NCBI GenBank assembly: GCA_000507305.1
Contig: DF239168.1
Coordinates: forward strand, 62,001 to 126,000
DNA length: 64,000 nt
From: Breviolum minutum Mf 1.05b.01
Lineage: Eukaryota; Sar; Dinophyceae; Suessiales; Symbiodiniaceae
Direction of reading: 5' to 3'
Part shown: in pieces, positions 36,889-48,261 of the stretch
How positions within the stretch are numbered: the first letter of the stretch is position 1
Layout of the letters: every line of letters starts with the position of its first letter
Notes under the pieces: model-generated
Databases searched by the model: none
Told to the model about the DNA's origin: nothing
Seen by the model: the letters and a program-made list of their open reading frames with translations, nothing else
Made by a program: the position numbers and the translations under genes

Positions 36889-37194
36889 ATCCTGTGGGAG
36901 TGTTTCCTTATGCATGGAAGATGCCTTGGAAAAGCTCCAAATCAATGAACGGAGGTATGTTTGTATATGTATGTACAAGTATATATGTAGTATATATAAT
37001 GTAATATATATTATACCATTATATATCATATACATTTGTAGTATATACTGCACCATAAATATGAACAACCATTTGAAACTCGAATCAAAAAGGGATCTCA
37101 ACATCTTGAATCTCACTTTGTCTTCTTTTCAGAGCCTTTTCGATCCAAGGCAGTCTTCGAAGAGGAGATGAGTCGTGGGTCCCTGCGGCTATGG
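36889..37194 (+). CDS. Exon pair following the CCCH gene
   Basis: Exon 36889-36954 reads SCGSVSLCMEDALEKLQINE and ends at a strong donor (CGGAG|GTATGT). Exon 37133-37194, after TTTTCAG, reads AFSIQGSLRRGDESWVPAAM. The phase (2) matches across the intron. These could be the C-terminal part of the CCCH protein at 36435 if a short intron exists around 36840-36888, but I found no donor in the required phase. The function is not recognised. Confidence 0.45.
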
Positions 37195-37199
37195 GTGGA

Positions 37200-39250
37200 T
37201 GGATTCATATGGCAGCCTCAAAATTAGGCTACCAATTTGTTTTATTCCAGCCATCAATTTTGGCGATCATCATTTTGAGCCATAGCAGTATGAATTCATG
37301 TAAGTATTCCCCCCTGGCCTAGTGATTGTCGAAATCGATGTCCTGAATCTTCAGATGCGTGGCGAATGATTGTAATGGCAGTTTCTTTTTTTTGGCACCA
37401 CGTCACGAGTTTCCTAGTCCATTGATATGCGTCAAGGGTCAACATAGTAGGCACGATCCGGGTACAGTTCAAAATTGTACCCCTAGTAGTTGTACCTAAA
37501 TCAACCAAATCATCCTAAAGCCACATCAAGAATTTATATGAACTCTCTCTCTCTCTCTCTCTATAGCTTTGTCCACCGATTATACGCAGGGTTACCTTGA
37601 CATCGTTCTTCCTTCTAGCCTTCGGAACGTAGATGTTGTCTCAAGTTTCACGGCCGTGGCATCTTTCCAGCTCTAAGAAAACCATTGTGAAGTTTTATCA
37701 TTTTCACATCTAGATGGAAATGGATCTTGGTTGAAAATTAAGATATTCCTATCTTGGCAAAAAGAAGAGACATCGTAAGGTATCCATGAACTGACATTAA
37801 AGACCAAAATGTTGGACCCTGCGCCACCAAAATTTCTCCTGACTTAAGGCCCTTCCCCCCGCGGACACGCGGCGCCCCGGTATGTGCCGGCGGGTCCTCG
37901 CAGTGGTGGCCAGGTGCAGAAAAAATTGTAGTAAGGGAGCAGTTCTGTATTAAAGTTGGAAGTTAAAACAAAAGGTCTTTCCAGTTGAAGTTGGAAGTTG
38001 GAAATCATGATCTTCAATCTTCAACTGGAATTGAAGTTGGAAGTTATGAAGTTTGGAAGTTCCAAGATGTTTCGATTTCCAGTTGGAGTCTCCCTGATTT
38101 CTTGACTCCATGAGTCTCTGAAACATTCTATTTGAAATCTTTTTGGATGTTTCACCGCAAACATGTTTATCTGGGAGGGGTTCTTTCTCCCTTCAATAAA
38201 AACATGGCCGAATGGTTGTGCTAGATACCTTGGCTAGGATGATTTTACTCGACATGTCTCTTTCTGTTGATGATTTCCTTCATGATATTTCTTTCTCTCA
38301 CTTCCACTGGACTTCCACATCTCTGGGCACCCTGGCTGCATTTTCTTCTTGTCTATGCGTCCGATAACGCGATTTCTTTGTTTGTTTCAGGGGATTCCTC
38401 CCCTCCACGACTCATCGCCCTTAGACATCATGCCGTCAGGGTGGCGGTAAAAGTCTCAACCTCGGAAACGAAAAAAAGATCGAAGGTTTCCCCAGACTCT
38501 GAGTACCTAGTATCCAGACTTGGTAGCACTATGAAACAATAATGACATCAGCAAAACGTCATGTATCACTGCTTTCAGCTGCATGATTTTCAAATCAGTG
38601 GGAAAGGCTTGCTTTTACCATTTTCAATTTGTTTGGCAGAGATGAAAAGAGATGGATAGACTTGATTTCGAGGTCTCCATGGAACAACTTCAGTTTTTGA
38701 GGTGACGATGTTGGGGTGGATGATGATGTTGGGGTAGCAGATGATTCCCGACTCATTTTTTCCAGGAATAATTGTGGCAGGATTTGAGTTGTTTTTCCGA
38801 CATATTGGGAGGTACAACAGGCGTAGAAAGGGTGTCCTTGAAATGTGCTGCCCTGTAGGGCTTGGTTGACTAGTGCTGGACATACTTGGGAAATGGTTGC
38901 ATATTGGAAAACATACAGTACTTGTTCATATTGCTTCAAATATCCCTGTATAGTATCACTTGAGTCAGACTCTAACTGGGACACTGGACCGACCAACGTT
39001 GACGAGTGAATGTGGTGAGGCTCCTAAAAGAAAAGGACTGGAAAATCATGATGTTGCAAGTCCCTCCGGTTTTGGCCTCAGAAAAAAAGATGTGAAGAGA
39101 AACTGCGTTTTTGACACGTTTCCCCTTTCACAGACCAGAAAACCTTGGCTCTTTTTGCAGAGGTTTTTAAGTCGGCCCAATCTTTTCATGCCACTTTGTA
39201 TCTTCTTGCTGGACATTTGAGATTTTTCTGTGATGTCTCATAATGCTTCC
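37200..39250. other. No well-supported gene; inverted repeat and CT run
   Basis: A (CT)n run occupies 37545-37564. A GGAAGTT-rich segment (37960-38070) contains an inverted repeat. Overlapping open frames on both strands at 38590-38996 are protein-like, but strand and splice sites cannot be decided. The rest shows nothing recognisable. Confidence 0.35.
37979..38030. repeat. Inverted repeat, 12-bp perfect arms
   Basis: TTCCAGTTGAAG (37979-37990) and CTTCAACTGGAA (38019-38030) are exact reverse complements separated by 28 nt. They are embedded in a run of related TTGGAAGTTGAAG words. Confidence 0.85.
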
Positions 39251-39253
39251 TAG

Positions 39254-39618
39254 GTTTGTATGCTGGCAAGTGTGGTGAGCAGCTTTTGAAAAGGACGATG
39301 TGTAAGTTCTGGCTTGAGGCGCATGGGTGTGCTGGCTTATGGTTTGCATCATTTTTGGGACAGACTCACTAAGTTCCCTCCAAGACAGGTTCGTATAGTT
39401 TCATCATTCAATTTCAAGTCAGCTTGAATCTTTGTCGTTCTTTTCTAAATTTTGTTTGAAACCATGGAAACTGAAGTAAACAACCACAACCGAACTCCAG
39501 CCTTTGGTTATTTGGATCCCTTGAGGGCCAATGTTCACGTGGTGAAAGTTGTACCTGGGCGCATGGTGTGGAGGACCGATGGAAGGTGTCGATGAGAACG
39601 GAAAGCACAAGTCAGTAG
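39254..39618 (+). CDS. CCCH zinc-finger protein, two exons seen
   Basis: Exon 39254-39318 starts after TTCCTAG in phase 1 and reads YAGKCGEQLLKRTMCKFWLE. A GC donor (CTTGAG|GCGCAT) follows. Exon 39526-39618 reads GQCSRGESCTWAHGVEDRWK and ends at TAG. The joined finger is C-x7-C-x5-C-x3-H with the intron at the same codon boundary as at 35346, 36049 and 36582. Entry phase 1 shows that a 5' exon exists but it was not identified. Confidence 0.72.
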
Positions 39619-39619
39619 A

Positions 39620-40855
39620 TCTATTGTGCTTTTTCTGTATATGCTGCAAGATTCGTAGCTATTGCCATTGCCTTATTAAGAGATAGGAACATATATCGTA
39701 TATCTATGATATGATGTATTATGTTTTTTAAATACAGTAGTACATATGTCATATGTCTGTAATATATACAATACAACAGATCCGATGACACGTACTTACT
39801 ATCTCTTCATCGGAGACGTTTGGACCGAGCTGGTGGAGATGATTTTCCTCACGCCTTGTTGAGTTCATCAACATGTGGACTCGAAAAGATGGCCCTTCTG
39901 GGGTTGACATATTTTTTTAGAGCAGTTTTGGTGTTGAATGATTTGAATGATTAACCATTCCCAGTTGGGTTTTGATGAGAAGCCTTTGGCTCAAAGATAC
40001 TTAAAAAAAATGTCAAAACAGATTTATCTCTAACCATGTCTGAGGTGGTGAAAATGCAGGGACATGATGCAGGATTCTTTTAGTATTTAACAGTAAGTAC
40101 CGTTTTTTGCTCCAACTTTTTTGCATGGAAACTGCCCTGATATATGTCTGTATATATATGTATATACATATATGTTAACTCTAGAAGTGACATACTGCGC
40201 ATGGACACTTCAGATGGCCAATGTCTGTCGCCTGATCCACCTGTCAACGGCTGCAAAATGCGTCACACGAAGTTGCTACGTGTACTGACCAGGCAGGGGG
40301 TTGGAAAACTGACCCAAGAGGCAAAGATTCACAACCCTCAAAGTTCAATGATTTTGATGCCTCTATTCTTTAAAAGACCTGTTTGTTTTTAAAGGCAACT
40401 TAAGAGACATTTGACATTTGACCTCAAAACTTGAGGTTTTTGGGCACCCCCGCTCATTGATTCATTTGTTCCACTTGGAGGCTTCGACATGGCAAGGCTC
40501 GGCGCGGCCCACGGAGGACCTTGGAGGACCCTGAAAGGGGATGGATTTGGAGGAAGATGTATGTTATTTCAATTCCTTCTATGGTATTAGAAGTAAGTAC
40601 CTATAGGACTTTTTTTTAGATATACACTGGGATTTTTCATGGATTTTGATTTCTATAGTCGTATTATACACTGGCTGGATTCAAAAGTTTTGTTTGAGAT
40701 TTCCCACTGCAAACTTTTTCCCCTTAGATTTTTTTTTTGGCAGCATGATTCTGGTCAGGTTTGCCCTCAGGAATACCCCCTATTAATGGAGACCCATTTT
40801 TTTCAGCAATTTTTTTCCACTTTTTTGGGCAATTCTTTTCCAGTTTTGTCGGGGG
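39620..40855. other. No gene recognised
   Basis: AT-rich TATATA/CATATG tracts near 39690-39770 and 40140-40175. No exon with both splice and family support is visible. Confidence 0.4.
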
Positions 40856-40856
40856 G

Positions 40857-41297
40857 CACAGCAAGCAAGCAAGCAAAGCAAGCAAGCAAAGCAAGTAAGT
40901 TAGTAAGTTAGCCAAGGTAGCAAGCAAGCAAGTTAGTAAGTTAGCAAGGTAGCAAGGTAGCAAGCAAGCAAGTTAGTAAGTTAGTAAGTTAGCCAAGGTA
41001 GCAAGCAAGCAACTTAGCAAGCAAATTAGCAAGCAAGCAAGCAAGTTGGTAAGTTAGTAAGTTAGCAAGTTAGCAAGCAAGCAAGCAAGTTAGTAAGTTA
41101 GTAAGTTAGCAAGGTAGCAAGCAAGCAAGTTAGTAAGTTAGTAAGTTAGCAAGGTAGCAAGCAAGCAAGCAAGCAAGCAAATTAGTAAGTTAGCAAGCAA
41201 GCCAAGCAAGCAAGTTAGTAAGTTAGCAAGCCAAGCAAAGCAAAGCAAAGCAAAGCAACGCAACGCAACGCAAAGCAAAGCAAAGCAAAGCAAAGCA
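40857..41297. repeat. Tetranucleotide-based array (GCAA/AAGC, AGTT, GTAA units)
   Basis: About 440 bp built from AAGC, AAGT, TAGT and TAGC tetramers arranged in higher-order units such as AGTTAGTAAGTTAGC and AAGGTAGCAAGCAAGC, ending in AAAGC/AACGC pentamers. Open frames through it are compositional. Confidence 0.95.
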
Positions 41298-41325
41298 ATG
41301 CTTTTGCTGCTTTTTGCTGTTTCTN

Positions 41326-41481
41326 GTGTGGAATAGTGCACCTTGTTTTGAGACTCTACAACCATGTTCCACCTTCATCTAGCCACACCCTGTTATTTTT
41401 GCGCATTCCTGTTTGGAATAGGGCACCCTGTTTTGAGAATCTACAACCATGTTGCATAGTAATCTAGCCACAGCCTGTTGT
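41326..41481. repeat. 85-bp direct repeat, two copies
   Basis: The segment starting GTGTGGAATAGTGCACC at 41326 recurs diverged at 41411 (GTTTGGAATAGGGCACC). Shared internal words include GTTTTGAGA, TCTACAACCATGTT and ATCTAGCCAC. Confidence 0.85.
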
Positions 41482-41828
41482 ATGGCTCCATTTTGGGGCA
41501 CCTGTTTTCGACACGAATAGGATGCCAAACGCAGGCAAAACTGGCAAAGTGAAAACCAGAAAACAATTGCCAGAAAAAGCGGAAAAAAATTGCTAATTCA
41601 GACTGACCCCCCCTATTAATTCATTGAATTAAAAAGGGGGTGGTAATCGCCCGTCCCACACCTATCACAAAACAGATAGTAGAATGTGATCCAACATGGA
41701 CTTGAACCTAAGACTGAAGACTTCAACCATGAACTTTCTTTCTTTCTTTAGATCTGTATTGAAATAGATATGAAATCAAAAAACAGCAGATTATCATCAC
41801 CGTTTACAGCTTGCGACCGCCAACTCAG

Positions 41829-41984
41829 GAGCGCCTGCGTCTCTTGCGCCGATGCACACGGCGGAAGAGATCTCACCCAACAGCCTTCCTACGAAAGGCA
41901 GAAGTGTTGATTCACCTGGCTGCAAAGAATGATGACAGAGACACCTGGAGAGAAGAGGCAGAAGAAGCCTTGTTGAAACACTTG
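41829..41984 (+). CDS. Candidate exon, basic and helical
   Basis: Between AACTCAG|GAG and CACTTG|GAAAC (a GA donor), 156 nt encode 52 residues rich in Arg then Glu (ERLRLLRRCTRRKRSHPTAF; DRDTWREEAEEALLKHL), phase 0 to 0. No family is recognised. Confidence 0.45.
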
Positions 41985-42120
41985 GAAACTTGGATTTTTG
42001 TTGGTCACTTTTTGTGAAAACGGGGGGTTGAATTAGGGAAATGAAAGGAACAACTTGTCAAGAGAAAGCAAACACAATTTAGACCCAAAAAAATCACTGG
42101 AGAATTCGAGAATTCTGTAT

Positions 42121-42219
42121 GGGGGTTTCCTAAAATGGTGTTACCCCCAAAACACACCAAAATGGTCAATTTTTAGTAGGAAAACCAGTTCTTGGGTACC
42201 ACCATTTTAGGAAACCCCC
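42121..42219. mobile_element. 99-bp element with perfect 20-bp terminal inverted repeats (MITE-like or hairpin)
   Basis: GGGGGTTTCCTAAAATGGTG at 42121-42140 and its exact reverse complement at 42200-42219 flank a 59-nt unique core. No target-site duplication is evident at the edges (CTGTAT before, GCTTTT after), so a mobile origin is inference. It could equally be a structured intronic or intergenic hairpin. Confidence 0.7.
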
Positions 42220-42247
42220 GCTTTTTTTCCACATGTTTTCAAACAGT

Positions 42248-42385
42248 ATGACTTCCACCAAGGCTCGAAGCCATGGTTTAAGGCACGAGCGTCGAGGGCG
42301 GGTGGCCTTGGCAGAACACTTGCTGTGTGTGGTGAGGCAAGAAACGCCTCAAGCGATCAGTCAGGACGTGGACAAAACTTTTTAA
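42248..42385 (+). CDS. Candidate exon or small ORF with ATG
   Basis: An ATG 29 nt after the inverted-repeat element opens a 45-codon frame (MTSTKARSHGLRHERRGRVA; AEHLLCVVRQETPQAISQ) ending in TAA. A GA donor (CAGTCAG|GACG) could end it earlier. It is strongly basic. It may be the first exon of the gene that continues at 42994, but the phases do not join directly. Confidence 0.4.
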   Translation: MTSTKARSHGLRHERRGRVALAEHLLCVVRQETPQAISQDVDKTF

Positions 42386-42993
42386 GCAGATTTTTTGTGT
42401 TCCCAAGAGGCTGAAAAGTGGAGATTTTACATTCAAGAGTTGAGGGTCGTTCTGGGAGAAGGACGATATCTTATTTTTTTTATTTTTTTTGATCCGAATA
42501 TCGAATGAATGAAAGAATGAAGCTATCATAGAATCACAATCACCAATCACTTGGTAAGTTGGTAACGGAACACCTGTGGATACAAGAAGTGGTGATCTTA
42601 ATTTTTATTCAGGCTTGCTTCTTAGGCCTGGAGAAAATGGGGAGGTAACCTGCATCTGATGGACAAAGTTTGCGAAAATTCACGAGAGTTCAGAACTCCG
42701 GTTTTCAGCACATGAGGTGATGGAGAATTCATGAAAAACTTAACATCTATTTAAGACTATTCTACATTTTTTTTCTTTCAATATCGCATTCTTTTTCCGG
42801 CTTTTCAATCAGTCAATGCATCACTTTTGGAATATTGAGCATGTTAAGTCATTTTCAAAATTTTCTTTCTTACGAAGCAAAACTTTCCACCACTGTCTAC
42901 CACACATTTTCATGCAACCAGGACTACATTTCCAATTTGTTCGATCACTTCTCAACATCCTTCGAGCGAAGCTTAGATTATTTGAACTACCAG

Positions 42994-43517
42994 GTGCCAA
43001 AGCTGATGATGCAGGCGAGGCTGTCAACAAAAGACCGAACAAGTAAGTATATCAGCACTAGATTATGTTAGTCAACATACTTCTACTCCTTTATCATTTG
43101 CTAAGAAAGTCTCTATGAAAACCATGCCTAAGTAGACTTATCTTCCTTGCACCGAACTTTTTCAAAACTTCACTCGGATTAGGCACTTCGATGGACTTGG
43201 TGGGAAATTGGTGAACAAAGATCCGCGCTACGAGTGTTGGATTTGGGAGCTGGCATCTTCGATGATGTTTTACTTGTTGGGTGAGGGGGGATTATCTCTA
43301 TATATATATATATATTATGATGAGTGGAGATGAGTGGACTAGTTCTTATCATGAGAGTCAGATTTGAGACTCGGTGTTGTGGATTTTCAATGTTTGGATT
43401 TTCATCAACTGGCAGAGTCTTCTTTGAGGCACAGGGCTCTTGGGGGAGCAACTCCGTGACAGCGCTCCCCGGTCATTTATTGAAGGCCTGGACTTGTCTT
43501 CGGCGATGCTCCAACAG
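42994..43517 (+). CDS. Three-exon segment of an unidentified protein
   Basis: Exons 42994-43042, 43183-43280 and 43435-43517 join with consistent phases (1 to 2, 2 to 1, 1). Donors are AA|GTAAGT, TTGG|GTGAGG and a GC donor CAACAG|GCCTCC. Readable pieces: AKADDAGEAVNKRPNK; HFDGLGGKLVNKDPRYECWI; WELASSMMFYLLG; GLLGEQLRDSAPRSFIEGLD. The ELASSMMFYLLGGLLG stretch is hydrophobic and could pack in or against a membrane. Both ends are open, and no family is recognised. Confidence 0.6.
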
Positions 43518-44757
43518 GCCTCCGGGTCCTGTTTGGGATGATTCAAATTTGAAACCTTCAAAAGATTTAGCATTGGAAATGCTGATGAAATGGTGAAGTT
43601 CAATTTAACAGCAAATATAGCAAATCTTGCTAGATTTGAATTTCGGGCCGTGAATTTTAAAGACATCATATGGAAGAGCGTGCTGCAACGCGATTCAAAC
43701 ACCAGAGTGTGTGGTTGCATTTATCTTTGAATCGCCCCTGATGCAACTCACCAGTAGTTCCAACCCACCTGCCAAGACATAAATGCCACTGGTGAGGCAA
43801 AGAAGAAAGGTTGCTATGACCGCCTGCATCACCAAGAAATTTCTGATTTCCTTCAGGCAGGTTATCATTGCTTATGAATCCAGCGAGTCATTGTGGTGAT
43901 TGGGGTAATGATGGTAAGTTGATATTCAAAGACATTGTTTGAAGCTTTTAGAAAGACTTCTACAAACGGAAGTACAAACATGTTGACATTGATGTTGCAA
44001 GGATCTTGCTTCACTTTCCAATTGCCTTTGTTCATTTCGTACAGTGATACGGTGGTGCATGTCTTATTAGAGCCATCCCAAAACTCCCATGGCAACTCGC
44101 AAAGGTTTCCAACGAGTGCTATGATCTGATCACAGCAGCAGATGTCTTCGGCTATGTTGCGTGACATGAGAAAATGATGAACATGTCCGTGACAACAGTG
44201 ACGACCTGGATCATTCAAAGTGAAGAATGTTGCTTCGACTTTTCTTTTTACGGATTCCCAGCATCCAACGAAGCAAGCCAATTGTGGGTCATTGGATCAG
44301 AGTTGTTGGAGACAAATGATCATAACAACAAGAATCCCAATGACGACCATCCCCTCTCTATAGACTTTTGAACTATATAGGTCTTTTGCCATGGATTGCA
44401 GCCCACATATCTAGCAAATATGGACGGAATGAGGCAAACCACTGCTTGTCCATTATTATGCTTTTAAGCATAGTTTCAGAAAATGATATCTATCTTCGCC
44501 TTAGTGAAACCAGAACCATCCATCAATGAATATTGTAAGTTAGTGGGGCGAAATCAAGCTTTCACAAGGCGTTTGTCAAAGATATGATTGGAATAATGGA
44601 AATATAGTGGTTCAATTGTTACTTTCTAAAGTGGACTGTATGTGTTTGATTCGTTTTTTTTTGTGTATCAGGAAATAGGAACTACCTGTGATCTTTGCAT
44701 CTTTTTGTTACCTCCCGCAGTGTAATCCTCCATTGCTTGCCACCTCCCAAGGTGACC

Positions 44758-46646
44758 ATGTTGGATCCCATACTACGCCTCACACGGCGACGACTGGTGC
44801 CGGAGAAGGGGCTCTTGTTATTTTCGGTGGAAGAACCGAAAAACTCAGAGAGCTTTTGCCTGGAGGTGGTTGGGGAAGGGAAGGGATGTGGAAGCAGATT
44901 GAGGGAAAACATGCTTTGAAATACAGATTGGAAACCATTCAACAAAAGACTGCCTTGCATCGCGAAAAAAAAGCATGGATTTTTCATGTTTCCAGTCTGA
45001 ACAGACCAGAGCTTCACAGCTTCGGAAGTTTCTCCAGGCCAGTGGCCGTGTGGCCCACAGCGCTGCGTATGTCTTGGGCTTGGCGGCTGCTATTGGATTT
45101 CAGGTGCAAATCGTCTACGAAGTCATCACCCCCACAGGGCAAAATACGCAAAAACACAAAAACTCATGTTGGATTCCTAACACTGACACTCACACACACA
45201 CACACACGAGTTCCTCGAACTCACATTTATCTTTGAGAAGAGTTTTTTTTGGGACCCTACCCTTTGGCTATCTAATATAGGATGAACATTTCCTTTTCCA
45301 TCAGGAATTACGGAACTATGTCTCCGTGTGTTCCATTGAACAGGTTTCGAATGCAGGTTGATTGGGTGATCGAGGTATAAATCTTTTGGGGATCACCGTC
45401 TCCAAGGCAAAGCTTGAAGAACTCTGAGAATGAGAAATGAAAGATAACCAGGTGATTCAAAGTGACCTTTTCATCCCCTAGTTGGAGGTCACTTAACCCC
45501 TTAAAAGGGTCACTTAACCATGCCAAAAAGGTCACAAAGACTTGCCAGTTACTTAAAACTTACCCTCCTGGCAATCTAACCTATCATTTTTCCATGTGGA
45601 GCTGAGCTCGGTTCCTGTCGAATCTCAGGTGCTTCGTCGGCTTGATGGTGACCTTCGCTTGGAACATGGACGCCCAGTGCCAGGGCACATCTTTGTGCTT
45701 TCCGCGGGCATCGTTGACGATCCGAAAAAAAGTTTCCTCCCTCGTGGAGGTGGAGAAAGCGCTCAGAAAATCTGCCAAAAAAAATCCGTGATTTTGTCAC
45801 GTCTGAAAAAAAGGTTGGTGCATTCCATGTTGTGTTAGGACAAAACGGTGCCTGTGCATCAAGCTTTGGGTTTGAAGCCAAACAGTTTTCATCTCAGTTC
45901 TGTGGCTTCTAGAGCATGGAGCAGATTTGGAAACAGATCAAAAAAGATTCCTGCTTCATTTTGTGTCATCTTTTCAATGTTCCAAATTGGGAATGAAACC
46001 AGAATTGCAAGGTAGAATAGTAGAAAAGGTGTCATTTTGGCTATTTCAATGTCGCTTTGTCATGTAAAACTCCACCAAGTCTACGCCAATCAGAGCCCTC
46101 CGGGACCTGCAGAGGTTGGTGGGACTCAGTGAAAACCCGGTGGGCCGCAACAGAGAACCAGCGACTGTGTAGTTCGTTTATGTTTTTGTTTCGGTGCACA
46201 AATGTCATGCGGTTGGAATCACTTTTGACTTTCTGTTTTTCTGTTTTTCCGTGGAACTTGCCATTTTCACTGTTGCCATTTTTCCAGGTGCGGCGAACGA
46301 TTTGCAAGTTCTGGCAGCAAGGAAAATGTACTCAGGTGCGGGATCCGACAAAGGTCGTTCTTTTCTAAGGAAATCCAGTGTCCCCCCCCAAAATGCTCAA
46401 AAGATGATGAAAAATCAAGTCAGTTTGGTGAAACCCACATTTTCCACACTTGGGCGTGGACCGAAAAACTACAACAACCAACAATTTTCCCTCAGAATTC
46501 TACATAGATTCACCATCAAAATAGGCTTGTTGATGTTTTCCCGTCTCAACAAAATCATTTTTGAGGCTGCCGGACACTGCACCTGGGCCCATGGAGAATG
46601 GGAGATTGGCACTCCAGTGGGCACTGTGTTGAAGCCTCAGAAATGA
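44758..46646 (+). CDS. CCCH zinc-finger protein, six exons, complete model
   Basis: Exons: 44758-44865 (ATG), 44996-45103, 45629-45749, 46080-46114, 46288-46335 and 46566-46646 (TGA). All phases agree, giving 166 residues. The N-terminal part (MLDPILRLTRRRLVPEKGLL; ASQLRKFLQASGRVAHSAAY; LRRLDGDLRLEHGRPVPGHI) has no recognised domain. The C-terminal finger is RRTICKFWQQGKCTQ|AAGHCTWAHG. Its spacing is C-x7-C-x6-C-x3-H, one residue longer than the other fingers in this window, and its intron lies after the second cysteine instead of after CKFWxx. A different acceptor would change the spacing. The start codon is chosen because it opens the frame just after an acceptor-like CCCAAG; an upstream coding exon cannot be excluded. 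Confidence 0.7.
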
Positions 46647-47912
46647 CCCTTTCAACCAAGGTCTTTTCAACCCCTGAAAGATGATGAAGATCCGATGGGA
46701 TCCATGAGTAGACCCTCTATTTGCCTTAAGACTTGGCAGCCCTAAAAACCCATGTGAAACCCTGAAACCTCGAGTTGAGTAGGAAAAACACCCACGTTTT
46801 CTCGAAATGATTCATTGGTTTACTTTTGATAGGTGTTTTTTCTTATGTATGTATAGTACTTGAAAGGATTTTGGGAGCGACTCAGCATGGATAACATACC
46901 GTAGTTTTATATAGCATATTAAATAGGTTATATGTATGATAAATATTTGTATGTACATCTATGCATATTATATATATACTATACCTCCCTGAGCATTAAC
47001 ATGTCCGCTAAAAAGGGACTATTTTACTAGGAATTTGAATCTTCAGGGTTATGTTAGTTTTCAGGGGTGTATAGATTTTGAATTATTTCATTATACAATA
47101 TTATACATATCTGGCGTGTTACAGTTTGACACCCCCTCACCCCATTCCGTTTGGACCGTTTATGTGGTCCAGGTCCAATGGGCGTGGCTATCAGGCGGAG
47201 ATTGGCCTGGAACGTTGCCCTCAACCAAAAACGCACTTGAAATGTAGACATATGTATATACAGATATGCAATGTATATGTATATATATACACATTGGGGG
47301 TTGCCCAAACCCTGTATCAGTGGGTGAACAATCTCTTCATTTTATGAAGGGAATCTTGTTAAGCTTCACTCTCAACTGCTACAGTGCTTAGGCAGGGCCC
47401 AATATATAAGTAAATATACGTATACTTCTATGTATATGTCTATATGTCATATTATATATGTATGTCATATGCCATGTAAATATACATATCCTATGTAAAC
47501 GAGTTTTCAAAGTTACAACTTGCAACGAGATACTGGCAACCTTTTTCAGGCAGCTTTTTGTGGAAAGAATCTTCTGAAAAAAGGTCAAGTCAGATTTTTA
47601 GGTGCCACGACACAATTTTTACAACGAACAGTAGTTTTTTTCCTTTCATTTGAGGGTCCTTCAATCAGAATCATGGTCTAACCAATCACATCACTGCTGC
47701 ATCTGTGCCAGGGCAGCTCTGTGTTCAAGCGACTGCGTTTTACCTGAGGTGGGCTGTTGAGTCCCAAAATAGTAAGGGTTTGAGAGTTGTGACCTGTTGA
47801 AAGTTGATTTTAGTAAAAGGATCTAACGTAAGCACATGAAGTGACTTCGAAGTATTTTTTTTCATGGAGATGTTCATCTTCCTGTGACGAAGCTCACTTT
47901 TGGCTTAGCCAG

Positions 47913-47999
47913 CGCAAGCCTCATCGAGCTTTTGTGTCAACATATCCTATGGCGGACCTCACCTACAAGCATCCTGGTAGCACGAAGTCTCAACTATGA
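47913..47999 (+). CDS. Exon in duplicated unit 1, unidentified
   Basis: After TTAGCCAG the frame reads RKPHRAFVSTYPMADLTYKH and ends at TGA (47997-47999). It is conserved base for base in unit 2 (52842-52928). In unit 2 it joins in phase 0 to an upstream exon at 52600-52672. That upstream exon is missing here. Confidence 0.5.
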   Translation, partial: RKPHRAFVSTYPMADLTYKHPGSTKSQL

Positions 48000-48261
48000 A
48001 AATTTCTTTGAGAATCATATTCGAAGGCTGACATATGGCGGTTGCAACTTATATTTTGCAGTATGATGCTTATTTGTCGCCAGTCTCTCATGAGCAGCGA
48101 AGTATGATGGAAGAGAAAGACACCAGCAGTTGCCAATGACTCAAGCTTCGCAAGTGTAAGGTGCCCTTTGTTTCTCATTCCTAAAGTTCTAAAGCAGAGT
48201 TTACAGAGGCATATATTGTAAATATTACCATCTTAGACACAATGAGCCTTCAACTAAGTTC

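Noticed and set aside
43865..44281. 138-codon minus-strand open frame with an apparent downstream membrane exon
   Set aside because: The supposed second exon changes frame on careful reading and no donor in the right phase was found. Long but unsupported.
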